From assembly GCF_001297065.1 (NCBI RefSeq), contig NZ_LHOX01000009.1, positions 1-64,000 on the forward strand: a stretch of DNA of 64,000 nt, given 5' to 3'. Under the pieces are notes generated by a model, which ran no database searches, was not told the origin of the DNA, and saw only the letters and a program-made list of their open reading frames with translations. Origin of the DNA: Enterococcus sp. RIT-PI-f (GTDB taxonomy: Bacteria > Bacillota > Bacilli > Lactobacillales > Enterococcaceae). Positions 25,127 to 34,712 of the stretch are shown here, one piece after another (within the stretch, counting starts at the first letter, position 1; each line of letters begins with the position of its first letter). A program made the position numbers and the translations under genes.

Positions 25127-25699
25127 TTGACGAAAAAAATGGATCTGCGGGTATGGACGGAAGGGACGATGATTGCGGCGCTTGGGGTGGCATTGTCTTT
25201 TATTCCAGTACAATCGGTCAATGCAGGGTTGGATCTCTCGCTGGGATTGGTTCCTTTGGTCTTGTATTCCTATCGCCGCGGTTTTGTGCCTGGTGTGACA
25301 GCTGGCTTCATGTGGGGGCTATTGAACATACTGGTGGGTAGTGCTATGAAAAATTTCATCAGCGTCCCACAAATTATTTTTGAATATCCTTTTGCCTTTG
25401 CATTTGGTGGATTTGGCGGGTTGTTTGCCAATCGGATCCAACAAGCACTGCGGAACAAAGCCAATATCGCTTATTGGTATATCGGGATTGGTGGATTTAT
25501 CGCCGTGGTTTGCCGCTGGTTCTGGCATTTCTGGGCGGGGGTATTTGTTTGGGGAATGTATGCACCAGAAGGTCAAAGCCCCTATGTTTATTCACTGATT
25601 TTTAATGGCGGGTCCGTAGTGATCAACACCATATATGTTAGTGTTGTGCTGATATTATTAGCCAAAACCGCACCAAAATTATTTTTGCCGAAAGCATAA
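25127..25699 (+). CDS. thiT: Thiamine transporter ThiT (ECF S component)
   Basis: ThiT is the thiamine-binding membrane subunit that works with a shared energy-coupling factor (EcfT and two EcfA ATPases, not in this window). The 190-aa protein has six TM segments, the N-terminal LRVWTEGTMIAALGVALSF, and the aromatic-rich FVPGVTAGFMWGLLN and WFWHFWAGVFVWG typical of this S component. The TTG start is set by AAAAGGAGGAG 5 nt upstream; ATG 25139 is an alternative. It is controlled by the TPP riboswitch just upstream. Confidence 0.93.
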   Translation: MTKKMDLRVWTEGTMIAALGVALSFIPVQSVNAGLDLSLGLVPLVLYSYRRGFVPGVTAGFMWGLLNILVGSAMKNFISVPQIIFEYPFAFAFGGFGGLFANRIQQALRNKANIAYWYIGIGGFIAVVCRWFWHFWAGVFVWGMYAPEGQSPYVYSLIFNGGSVVINTIYVSVVLILLAKTAPKLFLPKA

Positions 25700-25704
25700 A
25701 ATAA

Positions 25705-25747
25705 AAAATGTCATGCCCGCGAGTCGTGTGGGTCATGACATTTTTTT
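25705..25747. terminator. Bidirectional terminator
   Basis: The stem AAAAAATGTCATG(C)CC / GGGTCATGACATTTTTT is flanked by A- and T-runs and lies between thiT and a convergent gene. Confidence 0.85.
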
Positions 25748-26521
25748 GTCCATAAAGCCAAAAGCTAGATCTTCTTGATCAATATCTAGTGTCCATTTTT
25801 TTTGGTTGGCGTAGTAGCGCAACACGGCAATTTGATCAAGGGAACTTTTGTTGACTTGGCTGCTTTTCAAACCGGAGTCTTCCATCAGATAAATCGGGAT
25901 CGTGAATGTTTTGTCGATCAATTGATCTTGGCTCAAGCAGAATAAGACACCTTCTTGCATGACACTGCGGAGTTCTTTCAGTAGATTGAAGTCTAATTTT
26001 TCGACAGAAACAGCTTTTTTGAAGAAAGAAATACGGTCGTTGATTTTTTCTAAGACGATTCGGGTGATTCGATCGGCTAAAATGCGGTAATACTCGTCTA
26101 AATAGCGGTAATATACACGGGAGCGGTTGTCTTTCAAATCAAAAAAGACAAAGTTGTTTTGCAATTTATAAAAAAACGGTGAATGCAAGTGGGTTTTCAT
26201 ATGACCAAAATATAACAGTTCTGAAATCTCTAATGGCGTGAGTTCTTTCAACATATCGAAATCATTGAAATCGACCCATTTCATTTCTTCCGTGACGCGT
26301 CCTTTGTTCAATTGTTGGAAGAAAAGTTGCACATTTTCGATGCCGCGAATCACTTTGAGGCCAGTGTGGCCGTCAAATTCACCAAATTCGCTGGAAGGAT
26401 CAAGCAAAAGCAGATTCTTGGGTTGATGCACAATGCTCTTGTTGAAATCTTGGGGGGCAAGCCCACGGGTCAAGACGGCATTGCTGGTTGTATCTATATG
26501 TACGTAAATCGTATTGGACAT
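25733..26521 (-). CDS. Uncharacterised protein
   Basis: I do not recognise this 262-aa protein. It appears soluble, without signal peptide or TM segment, and begins MSNTIYVHIDTTSNAVLT. The central part is rich in aromatic and charged residues (RVYYRYLDEYYRILADRITR), suggesting helices. A good ribosome site (AGGAGGGA) precedes the ATG. It is monocistronic, convergent with thiT, and its codon use matches the core genes around it. Its 3' end overlaps the bidirectional terminator. Confidence 0.75.
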   Translation of the reverse strand: MSNTIYVHIDTTSNAVLTRGLAPQDFNKSIVHQPKNLLLLDPSSEFGEFDGHTGLKVIRGIENVQLFFQQLNKGRVTEEMKWVDFNDFDMLKELTPLEISELLYFGHMKTHLHSPFFYKLQNNFVFFDLKDNRSRVYYRYLDEYYRILADRITRIVLEKINDRISFFKKAVSVEKLDFNLLKELRSVMQEGVLFCLSQDQLIDKTFTIPIYLMEDSGLKSSQVNKSSLDQIAVLRYYANQKKWTLDIDQEDLAFGFMDKKMS

Positions 26522-26692
26522 GCCGGTTGATCCCTCCTATGTAATATGTTCATTCTACAACAAAGCGCTGAAAAATGCTTGTATCTTTTCGTTTAAAGTT
26601 ATATTACAAAATAACAGAAAAAACAATTTTTAAGCTCCACCCCCCTCTTTGCCTAAACATTTCTTTTCTTTTGGTAAAATAACTGAGCAAAA

Positions 26693-26722
26693 TTGGCGCT
26701 ATCAAGAGGTTTTTGGTATGAT
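26693..26722 (+). promoter_or_regulatory. Promoter for the sortase gene
   Basis: TTGGCG (26693-26698), 18-bp spacer and TATGAT (26717-26722) lie 15 nt before the TTG start. Confidence 0.5.
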
Positions 26723-26737
26723 AAAAGGAGATAAAAA

Positions 26738-27466
26738 TTGGAGAGATATGAGATGAAAAAAAAGAAGAGATTCAGGCGCTGGCTCAGCAATCTTTTTTTG
26801 TTATTATTGCTTTTAGTTGGACTAGTGCTGGTATTCAACAATCAAATCAAAAACTTCTTTATCAAGCAGACCGGGGATGCATACGCGGTCAGTGAGATCA
26901 GTCGTGCCGATGTCGAAAAAAACATGGAAGCTGACACGACATTTGATTTCGATGCAGTGGAGCCGGCCAGTTCAGAAGCAGTGCTGAGAGCGCAACTCAG
27001 CAATAAAGTATTGCCTGTGATCGGGGGCGTAGCGATCCCAAGTGTGGCGATCAACTTACCGATTTTCAAAGGATTATCCAATGAAGCCTTATTATATGGT
27101 GCAGGGACTTTGAGCCCTACGCAGCAAATGGGTGAAGGCAATTATGCCTTAGCCAGTCACCGCGCACAATCGCCGGAACTGTTGTTTACACCTTTAGATG
27201 ATGTGGCGATCGGCGCAACGATTTACATCACTGATCTGGAGAATATTTATACCTACACCGCGACTTCAACAGTGCGGGTCGAGCCAACAGATGTCTATCT
27301 TTTAGACGAAGTGGAAGGACGCAAAATGATCACATTGATTACCTGCGGCGAAATGGGTGGTATCACTCGGCGGGTCGTGCAAGGGGATCTGCAAGCAGTG
27401 ACACCTGTTGCTGAAGCCACATCAGATATGTTGGCTGCATTTAATATGGCACAACGAACATTTTAA
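26738..27466 (+). CDS. srtA: Class A sortase
   Basis: Sortases join LPXTG-type surface proteins to peptidoglycan. The 242-aa protein has an N-terminal basic stretch and TM anchor (about residues 15-33), then the sortase barrel with catalytic His in NYALASHRAQ, Cys in MITLITCGE and Arg in TRRVVQG. Class A members usually have a Gly before the His; here it is Ser. The TTG start at 26738 has AAAAGGAG 7 nt upstream and is better placed than ATG 26753. No LPXTG substrate is seen in the window. Confidence 0.92.
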   Translation: MERYEMKKKKRFRRWLSNLFLLLLLLVGLVLVFNNQIKNFFIKQTGDAYAVSEISRADVEKNMEADTTFDFDAVEPASSEAVLRAQLSNKVLPVIGGVAIPSVAINLPIFKGLSNEALLYGAGTLSPTQQMGEGNYALASHRAQSPELLFTPLDDVAIGATIYITDLENIYTYTATSTVRVEPTDVYLLDEVEGRKMITLITCGEMGGITRRVVQGDLQAVTPVAEATSDMLAAFNMAQRTF

Positions 27467-27470
27467 CGTG

Positions 27471-27522
27471 AAGAATAGCGAGTGGTAGGTCAACAGCCGT
27501 GTCATTCGGCTATTCTTTTGTT
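27471..27522 (+). terminator. Possible terminator after the sortase gene
   Basis: GAATAGC / GGCTATTC encloses an inner AGCCG / CGGCT hairpin, followed by TTTTG. The T-run is short. Confidence 0.5.
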
Positions 27523-27539
27523 CTTTAAGGAGGTTTTTG

Positions 27540-29210
27540 ATGAAAGCCAAAAAAGTAACGACCGTCGATTTCGTTTTGCAACGCAAGGCGTTTCAAGAAA
27601 GCCAACTGACCTTTTCATTCTTTGACAGTCATTCTGCAGGCAGGGCGTATTTTGGCCAGCACATAGAAGAGCAAGGCTGGCAGATCAACACACGTCAAGG
27701 CCGTTTGTACCTCAGTTACCGTCTTGAAGAAAATCAAATGATCATTTATGATTTGTTGCATGAAGCCGATACGCAGTTTTCCTGGCAAAAATACACGGGG
27801 GTTGTCGAAAGTTTTGCCCGCAGTCGATTTGCCGCAAGTGTCTGTTGGCGATTGCCTGACCATCCGCTATTGTCGGAGTTTTTCACCCAGCAAGGCTATC
27901 AAAAGGTGGCAGCCGGCTTTCAAAAAACATTGGTTTATAATACAGCCTTGGTTTTAGGTGGCGGCGGGGCTCATGGCGCATATCAAATAGGGGTCTGGCA
28001 AGCGCTGCAAGAGCGCGGCATCAATTTCAAGTGGATCACTGGTACCTCGGTGGGGGCGTTGAATGGCGCGTTGATTTTAATGAATGATGTCGAAGCGGCC
28101 GTGGACTTGTGGGCCAATATTTCAAGCGCCAAAGTCTTGCAGTATCCGTTAGCAGAAGCCAAGGCGCAGACGCTGCGAGAAATGATGGACCAGACCCATT
28201 CCTTAGTGACGACCGCATTGAGGACCAATGGCGCAAGTACGGCACCGTTGGCCGCTTTATTGGCTTCCGTATTTGATCCAGAAAAATTTGCGCAAACGAC
28301 GAGGCAACTGCTGATTTGTACCACGCGACTGCCTGATTTCAAAGAAACGATTTATACCTTTGATCCTGCAGATACGGCAGAGAACTTGCAATGGCTGTTG
28401 GCTTCAGCATCTTTCTACCCGGCGATGCAAGCCCAGCAAATCAATGGCACTTATTATATCGATGGCGGCTACCGCAATAATCTGCCGATCGATGTAGCCA
28501 TTGCACAAGGCGCAACAGAATGTATCACCGTGGATGTCCAAGGACCCGGCGTCAATAAAAAAATCAATGTGTCGGAAAATATCGCGCAAATTTCTCTCGG
28601 TTCCCCGTGGACGATGGGCAGCTTCTTGATCTTTGATGCCCAAAGGTCTTTAGACAATATGACCTTGGGCTATTTGGAAACGTTGAAAACCTTTGGCAAG
28701 TACCAAGGCTATTGGTATACTTTTGAGAAAGATGCCCAGTTCCAGCGTCCATGGCGACAGTGTTTGCGTTGGTTGAAGCAAGAGCACGCGTATCTATACG
28801 AAGAAATCAAAAAAACTGATTTCTTAAAAAAACTGCGTAAATTTTATCAAGGGGATATCCCAGTGGCCGAGTGGGGACGGATCTTGTTGGAGTGCAGCGC
28901 CAAGACGTTACATTTGCCGCCAACAGTCATTTATGAACCAGTAACGATGACCCAAGGCATTGCCAAAAAAATTGCGCAAGAAGCCAATGGCGGTAGCGAA
29001 GCGTGGTCCATCAGTGAGTGGCTGACCTTTTATAAAGACCGTTTTTACCTTTTATCGGAGCAAAATCGTTTTTTGTTCTTTTATCGAACACAAGCCTTAT
29101 CCACACCTGCATTGCAGCAAATCCGCCGGCGATATCTTCTGCTTGCGACGCTTGCTGCTTATAGTTATTATCTTTTGAAAGGAGATAGAGATGGAGAAAT
29201 TTTCTTATGA
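27540..29210 (+). CDS. Patatin-like phospholipase family protein
   Basis: The 556-aa protein has a roughly 140-residue N-terminal domain of unknown type. A patatin hydrolase domain (about 140-330) follows, with oxyanion loop LGGGGAHGAYQIG, nucleophile Ser in GTSVGALNG and catalytic Asp in DGGYRNNLP. The C-terminal part (about 340-556) is not recognised. No signal peptide is present, so it probably acts on lipids at the inner face of the membrane. AAGGAGG lies 6 nt before ATG 27540. Its end overlaps the next gene by 20 nt. Confidence 0.88.
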   Translation: MKAKKVTTVDFVLQRKAFQESQLTFSFFDSHSAGRAYFGQHIEEQGWQINTRQGRLYLSYRLEENQMIIYDLLHEADTQFSWQKYTGVVESFARSRFAASVCWRLPDHPLLSEFFTQQGYQKVAAGFQKTLVYNTALVLGGGGAHGAYQIGVWQALQERGINFKWITGTSVGALNGALILMNDVEAAVDLWANISSAKVLQYPLAEAKAQTLREMMDQTHSLVTTALRTNGASTAPLAALLASVFDPEKFAQTTRQLLICTTRLPDFKETIYTFDPADTAENLQWLLASASFYPAMQAQQINGTYYIDGGYRNNLPIDVAIAQGATECITVDVQGPGVNKKINVSENIAQISLGSPWTMGSFLIFDAQRSLDNMTLGYLETLKTFGKYQGYWYTFEKDAQFQRPWRQCLRWLKQEHAYLYEEIKKTDFLKKLRKFYQGDIPVAEWGRILLECSAKTLHLPPTVIYEPVTMTQGIAKKIAQEANGGSEAWSISEWLTFYKDRFYLLSEQNRFLFFYRTQALSTPALQQIRRRYLLLATLAAYSYYLLKGDRDGEIFL

Positions 29211-29406
29211 AATCGTTGAAGAGATTGCCGTTTTGTCAGAAAACCCGAAAGGATGGCGCAAAGAATTGAACTTGGTCAGTTGGAGCGGCCGGCCGCCGAA
29301 GTTTGACTTGCGAGATTGGGCACCTGATCATGAAAAAATGGGCAAAGGCATCACATTGTCCAATGAGGAATTTGAAGGGTTGAAAAAGGCATTGGCGTCA
29401 ATGTAG
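29191..29406 (+). CDS. YdbC-like PC4/p15 domain ssDNA-binding protein
   Basis: The 71-aa protein matches the bacterial YdbC type of PC4 (transcriptional coactivator p15) fold: KGWRKELNLVSWSGRPPKFDLRDWAPDHEKMGKG then LSNEEFEGLKKAL. Family members bind single-stranded nucleic acid as dimers. GGAGATAGAG lies before the ATG, within the patatin gene, so the two are translationally coupled. Recognition is from remembered motif patterns. Confidence 0.85.
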   Translation: MEKFSYEIVEEIAVLSENPKGWRKELNLVSWSGRPPKFDLRDWAPDHEKMGKGITLSNEEFEGLKKALASM

Positions 29407-29451
29407 TCGCCAACCGCCAAGTCAGGTACGACCAAGAAAGGACGTCAACAG

Positions 29452-30336
29452 ATGAAAAGTATGACAGGTTTTGGCAAGGGCAGTGCGGATACACCAGCTG
29501 GTCAAATCGAAGTAGAGATCAAAAGTGTCAATCAGCGCTTTTTTGATTTACAATTACGCATGCCTAAGCAATTGAATACCATCGAGAGCACGATCAGACA
29601 ACAAATCAAGCAGACCCTGCAACGCGGGCGCATCGAACTGTATGTCACGATAAAAGAGACCGCAGCGCAGCAGAAACAAATCAATATTCAATGGGATCTA
29701 TTGTCGGCATTTATGGAAGAAGTAGAAACAGAAGCAAAGCAACGTTTTGGCCTCACTGATTTGCCTAGGGAACAATTATTGGAGCGCTTTTTGACCAATG
29801 ACGCTTTTTTGTCTGTATCGGACAATGAACCAGAGGAAAATCAGCTCACATCAGGGGTCTTGGCTGCGTTGACGGACGCGTTAGCCGCTATCGAGAGTAG
29901 TCGCCAAGCAGAGGGTGCTGGCATTTTGCAAGTGTTGCAAGAGAATCAGCAGCAACTGCAAGACAAACTGGCGGAGTTGGCGCAATTTGTCGCTGTCTAT
30001 GAGGCGGATTACCAAGCCCGTTTTGAGAAAAAATTGACCGCTTATCTTGGGGAAACTGTCGATCAAGATCGCTTGCTGACAGAGCTAGCCTTGCTATTGG
30101 AGCGTGGCGACATCCACGAAGAAATCGATCGTCTAGGCATCCACTTGACAACAATGACCAGTTTATTGGCCACTGAAACGCCGGTCGGTCGGGAGTTGGA
30201 TTTTTTGATCCAGGAAATGAATCGCGAAGTCAATACGATCGGCTCGAAATCAGGCGCGATCACCATCAAAAATCACGTCGTTCAAATGAAGACGATCCTA
30301 GAAAAAATCCGCGAACAAATCCAAAATATTGAGTAG
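29452..30336 (+). CDS. yicC: YicC/YloC family endoribonuclease
   Basis: The 294-aa protein begins MKSMTGFGKG and carries the family's EIKSVNQRFFDLQLRMP (about 24-40) and the C-terminal FLIQEMNREVNTIGSK. YicC proteins have been described as endoribonucleases with stress or sRNA-turnover roles. It commonly precedes gmk-rpoZ in Firmicutes, as here with one small gene between. AAAGGA lies upstream of the ATG. Confidence 0.94.
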   Translation: MKSMTGFGKGSADTPAGQIEVEIKSVNQRFFDLQLRMPKQLNTIESTIRQQIKQTLQRGRIELYVTIKETAAQQKQINIQWDLLSAFMEEVETEAKQRFGLTDLPREQLLERFLTNDAFLSVSDNEPEENQLTSGVLAALTDALAAIESSRQAEGAGILQVLQENQQQLQDKLAELAQFVAVYEADYQARFEKKLTAYLGETVDQDRLLTELALLLERGDIHEEIDRLGIHLTTMTSLLATETPVGRELDFLIQEMNREVNTIGSKSGAITIKNHVVQMKTILEKIREQIQNIE

Positions 30337-30348
30337 GAGGAAGCATCA

Positions 30349-30630
30349 ATGACATATTACGATATCACTTTTCATGAATTAAGCGGCAAAAGTATCATCA
30401 AACGGAGTGTCCCTTCGGACAAAACAAATTTCGATGCATGGCAAGATGCTTGTGCAGCCATCGAACCCGATTTTTTGCATATTCTAGTCAATGGAGATGC
30501 CGTTTCGTTGAACCGACGCTATATCGTGCGTATTGATTGCCAAGAAGTATCAGATCCAACTGAAAAAGCCATCACCGCAAAGGATGAATTGGCAGGTGTC
30601 ATCAATACCTTGAGCAATATGGGCTTTTGA
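30349..30630 (+). CDS. Small protein of unknown function in the yicC-gmk interval
   Basis: I do not recognise this 93-aa protein (starts MTYYDITFHELSGKS). It is soluble, has alternating beta/helix predictions by eye and no signal peptide. TAGGAGGAA lies 8 nt before the ATG and the gap to yicC is only 12 nt, so it is likely translated from the yicC transcript. Confidence 0.7.
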   Translation: MTYYDITFHELSGKSIIKRSVPSDKTNFDAWQDACAAIEPDFLHILVNGDAVSLNRRYIVRIDCQEVSDPTEKAITAKDELAGVINTLSNMGF

Positions 30631-30653
30631 TGAGAATCCCGCAGACTAGGGAC

Positions 30654-30682
30654 TAGCTATTTCATAAAATTCCCATTATAAT
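30654..30682 (+). promoter_or_regulatory. Promoter for gmk-rpoZ
   Basis: TATAAT (30677-30682) has a weak TAGCTA -35 (30654-30659) at 17 bp. It lies 74 nt before gmk. Confidence 0.5.
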
Positions 30683-30744
30683 AAAGTAGTTCTTGAAAGT
30701 TGCTGAAAAAAAGTGCAAAATAGACGTTAAGCAAATGTCAGTGA

Positions 30745-31371
<627 letters not shown>

Positions 31372-31376
31372 GAAAA

Positions 31377-31682
31377 ATGATGTTAAAACCTTCAATCGAT
31401 TCATTATTGGATCGTGTCAATTCAAAATATTCATTGGTGATCCTAGCCAGCAAACGTGCCCATGAGCTAGATGCCGGTGCCCAAGCAACATTGGAATCTT
31501 TTGACTCAGTCAAAAGTGTTGGCCAAGCATTAGAAGAAATCGAGGCAGAAATGGTCGTAAACGATCCGCATCCAGAAATCAAACGTGCCCGTTTGAAAAT
31601 GGAGCAAGAAGAACGTAAAGCGCTAAAAGACCAAGAACAAAAAGAATTAGAAGCGCGCATTCGTGACGAACAAAAGCTTTAA
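31377..31682 (+). CDS. rpoZ: RNA polymerase omega subunit
   Basis: The 101-aa omega subunit stabilises RNA polymerase. The conserved region is [26 protein letters not shown] (positions 5-30), where Ser-Lys-Tyr and Ala-x-Lys-Arg-Ala are typical. The C-terminal half is a charged helix ([19 protein letters not shown]). It follows gmk and has its own terminator. Confidence 0.95.
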   Translation: MMLKPSIDSLLDRVNSKYSLVILASKRAHELDAGAQATLESFDSVKSVGQALEEIEAEMVVNDPHPEIKRARLKMEQEERKALKDQEQKELEARIRDEQKL

Positions 31683-31689
31683 ACAAAAC

Positions 31690-31720
31690 AGCTGGAGCAC
31701 GCCTGTGTTCCGGCTTTTTA
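31690..31720 (+). terminator. Terminator after rpoZ
   Basis: AGCTGGAGCAC / GTGTTCCGGCT (two wobble pairs) with a 4-nt loop is followed by TTTT. Confidence 0.75.
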
Positions 31721-31807
31721 TTTGGTTTGCCGATCGTTAAATTTTTGTAAGGGATACAGACAAACAGACAGCTATTTAGTAAAATAGAGCCTAAAGGAGG
31801 AGCAGAG

Positions 31808-34210
31808 ATGACGCACATAGCAGAAGTCATCGTGGATGTCCCCACGATGCAGACCGACCAGCCGTTTACATATGAAGTACCAACTGAATTACAAGCTGTC
31901 ATCGAAACTGGGATGCGTGTGGAAGTCCCCTTTGGCCAAGGCGATCGCCACATCCAAGGCTTCGTCGTTGGATTGTCACAGATAGCAAAGATTGACCAGC
32001 CATTGAAACCAATCACGCGGTTGTTGGATCTTTCGCCAGTAGTCAATGATGAGCTGCTCCAACTCGCTGATTATATGAAGCAAACCACATTCGCCTTCAA
32101 AATCACTTGCTTGCAAACGATGTTGCCGAGTGTGATGAAGGCCGAATACCAAAAACAAATCGTTTTGTTAGATGACAGCCACCAGATTCGCAGTTATTTT
32201 CCAGAAAACGGGGTACTAAGCTGGCAAGATGCTGAAGCAGCTGGTTTGCTGCCGCGTTTAAAACCATTACGGTCAGCTGCCGTAGTAGAAGTACAGTACT
32301 TAGTCAAAAATAAGAACAAAGCCAAAATGATCCGCTACGTGCAACGACAAATCGATCCGGCAGTGATTCCTGATATCGTGGATCAGTTGCGTAAAGGGTC
32401 GACCCGAAAAGCAGCGCTCTTACACATTTTGTCACAGGAAGCCTATTTGCCGGTTTCCTTTTTTACCGAAAATGGCATTTCTTCTGCTGTCTTGAATCAA
32501 GGGGAAGCAGAAGGGTGGTTGACCTTCAAAGAAGTGGAAGCCTACCGAGATCCTTTCAAGGACCATGACTTTCAAAAAACCAGCCCACTTGAATTAAATA
32601 CCGATCAAATAAAAGCAGTGACGGCTATCACAGCAGCCGTGCAAAACAAGCAAGCCCAAACCTTTTTATTGGAGGGCATCACTGGCAGCGGTAAAACTGA
32701 AGTCTATCTCCAAACGATTGCTCAGTTGCTGGAACAAGGCAAAACAGCGATCATGCTCGTACCTGAAATTGCATTGACACCTCAGATGGTGGAACGCTTC
32801 AAGAGCCGTCTAGGCAATGCCGTCGCGGTCTTGCACAGTGGCTTGTCGCAAGGCGAAAAGTATGATGAGTGGCGCAAGATCGAACGAGGTGAAGCGCAAG
32901 TCGTGGTTGGTGCCCGATCAGCTATTTTTGCTCCGTTGAAAAATATTGGGGTGATCATCGTTGATGAAGAACATGAAGCGACATACAAACAAGAAGAAGC
33001 CCCCCGTTACCATGCACGAGATTTAGCCATTTGGCGTGGCTCTTATCACCATTGCCCTGTTGTGCTAGGCAGTGCAACGCCTTCACTGGAATCGCGGGCC
33101 CGGGCACAAAAAAATGTCTATCAGCTATTGCGCTTGAACCAACGGGCAAAAGCCAATGCCCAACTGCCGACAATCGATGTCGTAGATATGCGGACTGAGT
33201 TTGCGCAAAAACAATACCAAACCTTTTCAAAACTGCTCCAGGAAAAAATCGTTGATCGTTTGGCGCGTAAAGAACAAATCGTCTTGTTGTTGAACCGCAG
33301 AGGCTATTCTTCCTTCGTGATGTGTCGCGACTGCGGCTATGTTTTACCCTGTCCCAATTGCGATATTTCTTTGACCTTGCATATGGATACAAAAACGATG
33401 CGCTGCCACTACTGCGGCCATGAAGAACACATTCCGCATCGTTGCCCCAACTGTCAAGCCGACAAGATCCGTTATTATGGAACGGGTACCCAAAAAGTGG
33501 AAGAAGAACTGCATGAATTATTCCCAGAGGCGCGCGTGCTGCGGATGGATGTCGATACCACGCGTAAGAAAGGCGCACATGAGAAGATTTTAACGGCCTT
33601 TGGCGAAAAGAAAGCGGATATTTTACTGGGTACCCAAATGATTGCCAAAGGTTTGGATTTTCCCGATATTACTTTGGTAGGCGTCCTCAATGCTGACACA
33701 GCATTGAACTTGCCAGATTTTCGCTCCAGCGAGCGAACATTTCAATTGCTGACGCAGGTTAGTGGTCGGGCAGGACGAGCTGAAAAAACCGGTGAAGTAG
33801 TGATCCAGACTTTCAACCCAGAACACTATGCGATCCAATTGGCACAAACGCAGGATTATGAAGACTTTTATCAAAAAGAAATGTGGGTCCGCCATCAAAG
33901 CGGCTATCCGCCTTACTTTTATACCGTTAAAATTACGTGCAGCCATCCTGAAGAACAGGTGGCGGCCCAGAAAATGTTTGCCATCGCCCGCGACCTCAAA
34001 CAAGAGCTTTCTCCGCAAAGTGTCTTATTGGGTCCGGCACCTAGTGCGATTTTGCGGATCAAAAACCGTTATTATTATCAACTGATCATCAAATATAAAC
34101 AAGAACCGCAATTACCAGCAATGTTGACCCGTCTGTTGGATCAAAGTCAAATCGATCAGCGCAAAGGCCTATATGTGTCGATTGACCAAGAGCCGTTGAA
34201 TTTTATTTAG
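31808..34210 (+). CDS. priA: Primosomal replication restart helicase PriA
   Basis: PriA reloads the replisome at stalled forks. The 800-aa protein has the N-terminal fork-binding domain (about 1-110), a helicase core with Walker A GITGSGKTE (about 292-300) and DEEH Walker B, and the zinc region with CRDCGY, PCPNC, CHYCGHEE and RCPNC (about 507-555). The last part carries the helicase C domain with GTQMIAKGLDFPD and SGRAGRAE. AAAGGAGGAG precedes the ATG. It starts the run priA-def-fmt-rsmB-stp-prkC. Confidence 0.97.
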   Translation: MTHIAEVIVDVPTMQTDQPFTYEVPTELQAVIETGMRVEVPFGQGDRHIQGFVVGLSQIAKIDQPLKPITRLLDLSPVVNDELLQLADYMKQTTFAFKITCLQTMLPSVMKAEYQKQIVLLDDSHQIRSYFPENGVLSWQDAEAAGLLPRLKPLRSAAVVEVQYLVKNKNKAKMIRYVQRQIDPAVIPDIVDQLRKGSTRKAALLHILSQEAYLPVSFFTENGISSAVLNQGEAEGWLTFKEVEAYRDPFKDHDFQKTSPLELNTDQIKAVTAITAAVQNKQAQTFLLEGITGSGKTEVYLQTIAQLLEQGKTAIMLVPEIALTPQMVERFKSRLGNAVAVLHSGLSQGEKYDEWRKIERGEAQVVVGARSAIFAPLKNIGVIIVDEEHEATYKQEEAPRYHARDLAIWRGSYHHCPVVLGSATPSLESRARAQKNVYQLLRLNQRAKANAQLPTIDVVDMRTEFAQKQYQTFSKLLQEKIVDRLARKEQIVLLLNRRGYSSFVMCRDCGYVLPCPNCDISLTLHMDTKTMRCHYCGHEEHIPHRCPNCQADKIRYYGTGTQKVEEELHELFPEARVLRMDVDTTRKKGAHEKILTAFGEKKADILLGTQMIAKGLDFPDITLVGVLNADTALNLPDFRSSERTFQLLTQVSGRAGRAEKTGEVVIQTFNPEHYAIQLAQTQDYEDFYQKEMWVRHQSGYPPYFYTVKITCSHPEEQVAAQKMFAIARDLKQELSPQSVLLGPAPSAILRIKNRYYYQLIIKYKQEPQLPAMLTRLLDQSQIDQRKGLYVSIDQEPLNFI

Positions 34211-34220
34211 AGGAGAAATT

Positions 34221-34712
34221 ATGCGTTATCCAATTATATTAAATCCCGACGAACGTCTTCGTCGTAAAGCCAAACCTGTATCCGTGATCACAGATGAGCT
34301 GGTCCAGTTGTTAGATGATCTTTATGAGACGATGGTCGCCCATGACGGCATTGGCATCGCTGCACCGCAAGTTGGCAAAAATCTGCAAGTGGCTATCGTT
34401 GAAGTAGACGAAGACGATCGGTTTGAACTGATCAATCCTGAAATCATCGAAGCCAAAGGCGAAACGCTAGATGTTGAAGGCTGCTTAAGCATTCCCCACA
34501 CATTCGGTACGGTCAAACGGGCGGATGAGATCACTGTCCGGTACTATGACCGTGAAGGAGAAGAAATGGAAGTGGAGGCTTTTGGCTATTTGGCGCGTGC
34601 CATGCAGCATGAAATCGATCATTTGAACGGGGTCTTATTTACCGATAAACTGATCGAACGTATTCCAGAAGAAGACCTAGAAAAATATATGGAGGAACAT
34701 GACCATGACTAA
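34221..34712 (+). CDS. def: Peptide deformylase
   Basis: The enzyme removes the N-formyl group from new proteins. The 163-aa metalloenzyme has all three motifs: GIGIAAPQVG (about 43-52), EGCLSIP (87-93, metal Cys) and QHEIDHLNG (about 130-138, metal His residues and catalytic Glu). The pairing with fmt (methionyl-tRNA formyltransferase) is classical. Its end overlaps fmt by 8 nt. Confidence 0.96.
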   Translation: MRYPIILNPDERLRRKAKPVSVITDELVQLLDDLYETMVAHDGIGIAAPQVGKNLQVAIVEVDEDDRFELINPEIIEAKGETLDVEGCLSIPHTFGTVKRADEITVRYYDREGEEMEVEAFGYLARAMQHEIDHLNGVLFTDKLIERIPEEDLEKYMEEHDHD

